Of a stretch of 64,000 nucleotides of DNA, positions 57,311 to 64,000 are shown one piece after another. The stretch is from positions 50,804,501 to 50,868,500 of the forward strand of contig NC_090989.1 of assembly GCF_041146395.1 (NCBI RefSeq). Reading direction: 5' to 3'. The notes under the pieces are model-generated. The model searched no databases, had not been told where the DNA came from, and was given only the letters and a program-made list of their open reading frames with translations. This stretch comes from Eulemur rufifrons. Its lineage: Eukaryota; Chordata; Mammalia; Primates; Lemuridae. A program made the position numbers and the translations under genes. Positions within the stretch are counted from its first letter, which is position 1. The number at the start of each line of letters is the position of its first letter.

Positions 57311-57589
57311 CCTTTGAACTCATCAGCTCCTCCCTTCTGTTATATCTATTGCTTCGTTTCTATTTCTCTTCAGTTATTTCCTCTTTAATGATCCTTGAAT
57401 CCACTTAGATATTCCCTTACAGAAAAATTGCCTTCCTTTTATCTTCACTCTGTAGTCAGAGAGCATCCCATTTCTAAAACCTTTCCACACCATCAGAAAA
57501 AATAAATAAATAAACAACACTATATTTATCAGCTTCTCTTCCTCACTGAACATTAACTTCCATATCTACCACCGCACTAATTACTGTTC

Positions 57590-58325
57590 CAGAGGTCAAC
57601 CTAACCACCTCTCATCCAAACAACAGCCATGGCCACATATTCGTTCCTCTGCCTCTAATCTATCACCTCTGATACATTTTCCATACTCTTCCAGATTATC
57701 TTTCTGAAGCACAGGTGAAATCACTTCATTTACCTCCTGAAATAAATGCCAATGGTATCTTAATTTTAAAAAGTTTGCATTTCTGAGCACGACATTCATT
57801 CTCTCTACCCTGAACTGAAAATTCCAGCCACACTTCTTATTACATCTCTCCTCAAAACATATGACCCAACTTCTCATACTACCATATGTTATTCCCTTGA
57901 CTACCAGTTACATTAAAAAACCCCTATCGTTACACATGCTATTGCTTCATACTGTAATACCCTTCTCTCACACGGGTGTTTATCAAAATCCCACTCATCT
58001 CCTAGTGAAGCTACCTCTAGTTTCCAAAATTGGAATTAATCACTCTATTCTCGGAAACCCCATATCACTTTACTAATATCAATAGTATGGCAATAATTTT
58101 TTTCTTCTCTTGAATTATATTCACATACCTGTCTCTGGTGCATGATTCTTAAGAAAAAAGACTAAAACAAAGAAAGAGAGGGAAGGTAAAAAAGGAAGAA
58201 ACAGAAAAAAAATGACTCTTAAGAAAAGGAAGTGGGTCACATGAACCACTCCGTTCCCACAGTACCTATTCCCATGGTCTGCATACAGCAGGTACTCAAC
58301 AGAGGAAATGTTTGCTAAATAAAGA
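57590..58325 (+). mobile_element. L2 fragment, about 740 bp
   Basis: The order of words (gattatctttctgaagcaca, gaaatcacttcatttacctc, ctcatctcctagtgaagcta, and the end agcaggtactcaacagagga) follows the L2 3' region, with an A-rich insertion or decay near 58150-58220. Confidence 0.7.
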
Positions 58326-58664
58326 ACAAGATGAATGAAATTGCCTCTGGGTGTAAAAACTCAGAAATTCAGAGATATTTTTAATTCTCACTTTAAAATG
58401 GCATTACATATAACATGTGTTATGTTAATGAATAAAATACTATTATATATACATTCAGGTAAACAGCTTATGTCTGGAAAGTTCTCAACAAACATAACCA
58501 TATTCATACCACTCAAATGAAATTTCAGGACAACAAACAGTCCTCAGTGAGACCCTGCCTATATTCTCAAATGTTCACAAAACTCCACTTCTGCTTTGGG
58601 AAAAACACTTCCCATATTGTGCTTTCCTCTAAACTCTACAGTAATCAACACAGAAGAGGACTTC

Positions 58665-59480
58665 TGTGACCAAATGTGGGGTTTTTCCACATACACACCA
58701 AGCTACAGGAACCAGTGGTTGTCCTGTAACTGTATTCCAACACTATCTACCTGAAGATAGTATCAGATCCCACAGGGTGAGGGCTCAGTCCCCAAGACAC
58801 CCCACCCCCAGACTCCAGTCGCAAGTCAGGGCCTCTGGAGCTTCTGATGGAGCAGCTTCAAAGTGGGGTTCCCATGACACCCTCCCTCTTTCGATTCGAT
58901 TAATTTGCTGAAACAGCTCACAGAACTCAGGAAAACACTTACTTATGTTTATTGGCTTATTATAATGGATATTACAAAGGATACAGATGTACAAGATGAA
59001 ATATGAGGTAGAGCCGCGGGAGTTTCTATACCCTCCAGACTCCCTGGGTGCACCACCCTCCAGAACCTTCTCATATTCAACTATCCAGAAGCTCTCTGAA
59101 CCCAGTCCTCCTGGGTTTTCATGGAGGCTTCATTACATAGGCATGATTGACAACCAAGTAGTAATGGGATTGGACAAAATGCACATGGTCGAAACCCAGC
59201 AAGTCCTATCTGTCCAGATTCTTCCTGGCCTCACTGTGTAGCATTCCTTCCTTCAGGATATGGGACAGGACCTGCTCTGGAATGAGGGTCTTTTGACCCA
59301 CAATCAGATTAGAGTCCCACATTGGGCAGGTGAAAGGAGGACAGGAGAAAGACAGAGAGAGATTGTATCTCCTGAGGCTGGCTCCTGAGACCTAAAGTGC
59401 CCCAACATTATAACAAAGACTATGGGAGCTATGAAACTCCATAGAAACCGTGACTGAAAACCAATATATGTAACACCACA
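58665..59480 (+). mobile_element. Solo LTR of an old endogenous retrovirus (ERVL-like, possibly MER21-type)
   Basis: This 816-bp block begins TGTGACC and ends ACACCACA, so it has TG...CA ends, and is flanked by the perfect 5-bp repeat acttc (58660-58664 and 59481-59485). Inside are recognisable LTR phrases: gctcacagaactcaggaaaa (about 58913), ttattataatggatattaca (about 58957) and tttcatggaggcttcattac (about 59118). The 5-bp duplication fits ERVL or ERV1 integration. No internal retroviral gene is present, so it is a solo LTR left by recombination. Orientation is judged from my memory of the family end sequence and is less certain. Short open frames on both strands inside it are not genes. 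Confidence 0.85.
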
Positions 59481-60482
59481 ACTTCAAAACAAATGTAGAA
59501 GTGGTTACTTTACTTATATGGTTTAGTGAACTGACATTAATACTTCTCCAAAAAGAGAAAAACCAACACAGAGATAGTAAACATGAGATCCCTATTATTA
59601 CAGCAAGTAGATATTCTTTTTAAAGGTCACAAAGACATGCTGAGTCTTAACTCCTCACTAAGCTTTGCCAAATAGCTGGCTGAAAAGCAACTCAAAGAAC
59701 ACAGATATGCCACAGGAAGCAGCATGTGATATACCAGGTTACTTTTATTTTTAAGTGTCAAATCAATGGCCAGAAATTTCTGAAACAAGAGATGCGGGGG
59801 AAAAATATACAAAAGCTGTTAAAATATTGGTCAATAATATGGAATGCCTAGAAAAGGGAATTTTAATTTACTAGAATTAAAGTAATTTAAATGAGGCTGA
59901 TTTGTGTACAACATTCATTGTTCCTTCCAAAACTTAAAAAAAAATTTTTTAAGCAACTCATTTTCATTACAAACCTAAAATTGGAACCATATGAATTGCT
60001 AGGCTACCGTTACTTAGCTGTTCAGGAACAAGATTCTTTTAGGCTGACTCACTAACTATAGCAATGAGTTAGTTTTGACTAACACCAAACTAAATATTTA
60101 AGTCAATTAGTACCTAGAATAGTGCATCATACATACATCCAATAGAATACCATTTTTGTATAAATTTTAACTTTTATACTAAGTAAATTTCTATTGATAC
60201 AACCAAGTATCACTGGAATTTTACCAGATAAAATTCTGAAGAAAGATTACTTATTTTCCTAAAGATTCTACTTTTCCTCAAAAAATTATGAGGTAGAGAT
60301 ATTTTCTATTATCAGCAATTCAATTATTATACTGACTAGCAATATAATCTTGAAAAGAATTCTGAGAATTTGACATGTCCACCAAGCATTTTTAATAGTT
60401 CAATATATAATTTTATTTGTGAAGTAAATCCTATGTTCAGAGAAACACAATTAAGAAAAAAATACAATTTCATCATAGAAGG

Positions 60483-60551
60483 GTAAAATTTTATTTATTA
60501 TATATACACACAGACATATATATGTCTGTTTATATATATATGTATATATAT
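60483..60551. repeat. (TA)n-rich tract with an 18-bp perfect palindrome
   Basis: Alternating TA and CA units surround the palindrome CAGACATATATATGTCTG at 60511-60528. The tract is unstable AT-rich DNA with potential for cruciform extrusion. Confidence 0.85.
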
Positions 60552-60575
60552 TGCACAAAGCACAACAAGAATTTA

Positions 60576-60594
60576 CCCCCCCCCCCAAAAAAAA
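60576..60594. repeat. Poly-C followed by poly-A
   Basis: Eleven C residues are followed by eight A residues, a homopolymer junction prone to length error in sequencing. Confidence 0.9.
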
Positions 60595-60714
60595 CCCTTA
60601 TTTACTTTAAAGAAAAAACCAAAACAGGGATCCTTCTCAGGATTATACTGTGAGTTAGTGCAAAGATTATTCAGAATTACTGCTTTTGAGGTAGAATCTA
60701 ATACATCAATATAG

Positions 60715-60895
60715 AATACAGAGCTGGAAAGAACCTTAGAGATGATGTGGCATAACTGCATAAGTTACTGGATAAATAAAGAGGCCCAGGAGACTTGCTT
60801 GATATCATACAACTAGTTGGAAATAGAACCGGGACGACAACTGAGATCTGCAGATGCCTCAATCAGTACTCAATCACTACACTATCACTGTGCAA
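60715..60895 (-). mobile_element. MIR-family fragment (MIR3/MIRb-like)
   Basis: The words agctggaaagaaccttagag, aaagaggcccaggagacttg and catacaactagttggaaata follow a reversed MIR-type element. Confidence 0.65.
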
Positions 60896-61499
60896 GTGAA
60901 AAATATGTCACTGCTCTACGTAATAAAATTAGAAAACAAGCCACTAAGAAGGAACCCTATGTTTACACAACTTTTCCTAAAAGGTATTGTTGATCCTTTG
61001 GCTGTTTGGCCAACTTAGATATCTCAGCTTCAGTACATCTTTCTTCAATTGAGCCTTAAAAAACCAAGGGGAAAAGTACCTTCCACATAAATTTTTAAAG
61101 AAAAATATTGTTAATTTTCTGATCTACTACAAAGTTATTCTATTTTTCCCGTATAGTGGTGTTTTTGTTAAACTATCTAAAAACCTTAAAAAGAAAACTA
61201 CATTTAGGCATTCTTTGTGTAACACTAAAACTATAAAAGATCTTTGAGCTAAATCACTAATTTTATGCTCCTCCCACCAACCGCATGTCATACCCAATAG
61301 CTTTCCCACATACTTTAGTTATTTGTTTATCTAAGGACCCGTATGTGTATTTGATTTGCAGTCTTTATTTTAGAGATAAGTTGTCCAAGTATTTCTTCAC
61401 CTGAGATCCCATTAGAACAAATTCTATGTTTTTATAATATAAACATTATGCCAGTTTCAATGTCATTATGCTGTATTTATCCAACTATAATACTACAAT

Positions 61500-61600
61500 A
61501 TAGCCTTAAATTTCTTGAAGGTAGGAGTCATGGTTTCTATTTTTTTTTGGTTTGTTCCACATGCTTTCTACATAGTAAATATATAATACCTGTTCCCAGT
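61500..61600 (+). mobile_element. Short L2 3'-end fragment
   Basis: The words aaatttcttgaaggtaggag, gtttgttccacatgctttct and acatagtaaatatataatac are those of an L2 tail. Confidence 0.5.
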
Positions 61601-61964
61601 TAAATATAACGAAATATATTATTTAAATCTCACTCTTTCAGCCACCAACAATAATATATATTCAGGTTAAAGTACATTAAATAAGAGAATAGCATTAGCA
61701 GATATTATGCATTGATAATATTTCAGAAAAAAATGTTTGTTCATTTGGTTGCTTTACTTTGTTTATCTAAACTAGTAACTATTGATGCAAATGCATTTCT
61801 GTGACAATTAAAAAAATAATTTCAGGGAAAATGCAAAGAGCATTGAAAGTAAATTAAGAAAAATTCCAAATATTAAGTGATATAATAACTAACATAACTG
61901 TAACTTTTACATTATAAGATCAGAAACAATGCTGTCAGCTGCTTAAATGAAAAAATAACCCATG

Positions 61965-62130
61965 TACATTCAGTCATTCATTCATTATATATTTATTGAG
62001 TTTAGCTAGCTGCCAATGCACACTTATATTAACAGGCAATAGTGATACAGCAGTGAATATACGGAAAGATACCTGGATAAACTAATAAATGGAAAGATAA
62101 ATGAAAACAGACAAATACATACATAAAACA
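61965..62130 (-). mobile_element. L2 3'-end fragment
   Basis: The words cattcattcattatatattt, attgagtttagctagctgcc and tacagcagtgaatatacgga are those of a reversed L2 3' end. Confidence 0.6.
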
Positions 62131-64000
62131 AATCTTCAAAACATAACTTTGGTTTCATTATACTCTGTTAAAATGAAATCAAAAGTAGTTAAAAATGAAT
62201 TAGGTATACAGACATGTATTTGATCTACGAGGAGCTCAGGAAACAAATATACCCCATATTTGAGTTTAACCATAGGAGATTATTAATATAGTTCAACAGA
62301 ACATGAATGAAATTTCTCTCTTGAAAATTGTGTCAACAGTCATTTGACTTCTCAGGAAGCCAAAAACCTAACAGAGGGTTAGCAGGAGGCCATACAACCA
62401 GCTAAGTAGGATGCTCCTGTCACAGAGCCACTGAGAGCCTACAAATAGCACCTTCAGACTTTTTCTTATTTCTTTAAACATACATATAGTCTGTCAAGAA
62501 TAACAAGCAAAAAAATAATCGCACCACCATCTTGCTTTTTTTTAATCTCAATGTGTCTAATAAAAGATCTGCATTATGCTCATTTTTGTATATGGTCATT
62601 GAAGTCATAAACTCAAAGACTGGGAGACAGAAATGTGTATTAATCCCAGGCTGGCCCAGCAAACTGCCAAACACTGTTCTTATTGTTTTCCTTTGCAAAT
62701 CCTGGTTGGTTATCTGCTTACTCAAACAGCTGAGGGCTCAAGTGGTGCAAAGGTCACATCCACTGTTTAATGGTATGTAGAAAAACAAAGCAATAGTAAA
62801 CTACACATGTGGTTTTAATGTCCCATTATCATGTTTCTGAAGTGAAGGGAGTCAGCGAGAAATGAAGACGGGACATTTAGAAACAGGGAATCAGCACTCC
62901 CTAATGACTAAGCATAAGCTAGCACATCAAAAATAGGAAGCCTAAAATTCCTAAAGAAACATATTTGTAGACATTAGACGAAAAAAGAAAGAAACTTTAA
63001 ACTTTTCTACTGACTTCAAGAAGAAACACAAGCTAATGCTTTCACCAAGTACAGAAAGCATACACCCAGAGACCTGCTCTAAACTCTTCTTAGGAGTTCT
63101 ACAAATAAAGTTGAACTGGTTCTGCTATGGATTTATGCCTCCTTAAAATCAATTGGTCTGGAAACAGTCCCAATTCAAAAAGCTTTTCTATTGGGAAATG
63201 TTCTGCCCTCATTTTATTCAATGAAATTAATTACATTTCCAATTATATTCATTATAGCATGCTCTATTACTAAAATAAAAGTTTCTTAGCCTGAAATCTT
63301 AAAAAAATACTTTCCTTGTAAAAATATTAAAACATTCAATTAAAACATCTGGAGTTATTTTTTGTGAATTATATATTAAAGCAGTTTAATATTTATTTTT
63401 ATTCTGAATTACTAAGAATCACACATTTAAAAAACTATATTCAACAGCCTACCAACTAGTATAACTTAGTGAAATTACAAAAACAAATTAGAAGCTATTG
63501 CACAGTTAAAATTTGAAGCAGTTAGGAGAAAAACAGCCAATTCTCCTAACTTTATTTCTAAAATTTCATAATTAAAAATCAGAGGAAGCCTACACACTAC
63601 ATTGGTCATGTCATATGCTAGAAAACTTCACTAACCCAATCAACTATATATTCCATAGTTTGAAAAAAATAATTTACAGTTTTAAACCATTTTTCTCTAT
63701 GATCATAAAATATAGAGAGGATTAAATAGAATTATTTGCAACACAGGAAAAAGTCTGGTCTTTTAAGTCAGATTCTAATACCGACTCAAACTCTATATTA
63801 ATTTCTCTGTACTTCTTTGTTCAGAGTAGAGGCCTGATACTTCCAGGAAATACTAAATAAGGTTGCCTCCTGATCAATTTTATACCCTAAGTACTTTATA
63901 GGTATAAGCTTAAAACACTACTAATGCACTAAGTATACATATTCTATAACATGTATAGTTCAGAAACCACATGTTTGAAATCCATTAAGTCTCCACTTTT

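Larger units (their letters stand above)
31091..64000 (-). other. CBLB: CBLB large upstream intron (partial, at least 32.9 kb)
   Basis: All sequence upstream of the 30944-31090 exon appears intronic. I searched the minus strand for the preceding Cbl-b coding exon (the helix ending near KGKERMYEEQ) and did not find it, so it lies past 64000. Named repeats are listed separately. Unclassified stretches over 300 bp include 31100-33870, 34230-36540, 37280-38880, 39180-41150, 42000-43130, 44330-45190, 45330-47410, 48050-50290, 53430-54044, 54270-56990 and 62130-64000; they are ordinary AT-rich intron with scattered short open frames and no coding signature. Confidence 0.85.

Noticed and set aside
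61785..61792. Octamer ATGCAAAT (POU/OCT motif)
   Set aside because: One 8-bp motif is expected by chance several times in a window of this size and AT content; there is no supporting context.

Overview
The window is AT-rich vertebrate intronic DNA from a primate, most likely a strepsirrhine (lemur or galago group, mouse-lemur-like). The evidence is two young Alu elements (about 696-1041 and 33874-34210) that share an AT-rich extra segment in the left half, a segment I associate with lemuriform Alus, together with older Alu, L1, L2, MIR, MER5, MaLR and Tigger fossils. Species is an inference; the primate assignment is firm.

The only protein gene is CBLB (E3 ubiquitin ligase Cbl-b), read on the minus strand. 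Four internal coding exons lie at 30944-31090, 14531-14687, 8740-8861 and 4344-4481 (5' to 3' in the transcript, probably exons 4-7). Their lengths of 147, 157, 122 and 138 nt and intron phases 2-0-2-2 join without a break. They give 192 residues of the phosphotyrosine-binding TKB domain: the end of the four-helix bundle, the EF-hand with its calcium loop, and most of the divergent SH2 fold. The N-terminal exons lie beyond the right end. The linker, RING finger and Pro-rich/UBA tail lie beyond the left end.

Everything else is intron. From the left: 1-4343 is part of the downstream intron (one young Alu); 4482-8739 has an old antisense Alu; 8862-14530 has an L2, an antisense Alu with perfect target-site duplications, an L1 3' end and a 136-bp GA-rich microsatellite lying against the exon 5 donor; 14688-30943 has MER5A, a 2-kb L1 ORF2/3'UTR fossil, an unclassified LTR-like block, a truncated Tigger1 and L2/MIR/MaLR remnants; 31091-64000 is part of a very large upstream intron with many old repeats, a MER1-type hAT element, two MLT1-type LTRs, a solo LTR with a perfect 5-bp target duplication, and a second young Alu.

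The most unusual structure is a long inverted duplication in that upstream intron. The 205-bp stretch 53211-53415 is repeated without mismatch, in reverse complement, at 54062-54266. With one 3-bp indel the arms extend to 219 and 222 bp, separated by 615 bp of ordinary sequence. It matches no repeat family I recognise, and in CBLB pre-mRNA it would fold into a very long perfect duplex. I see no tRNA, rRNA, snRNA or miRNA gene and no second protein gene.
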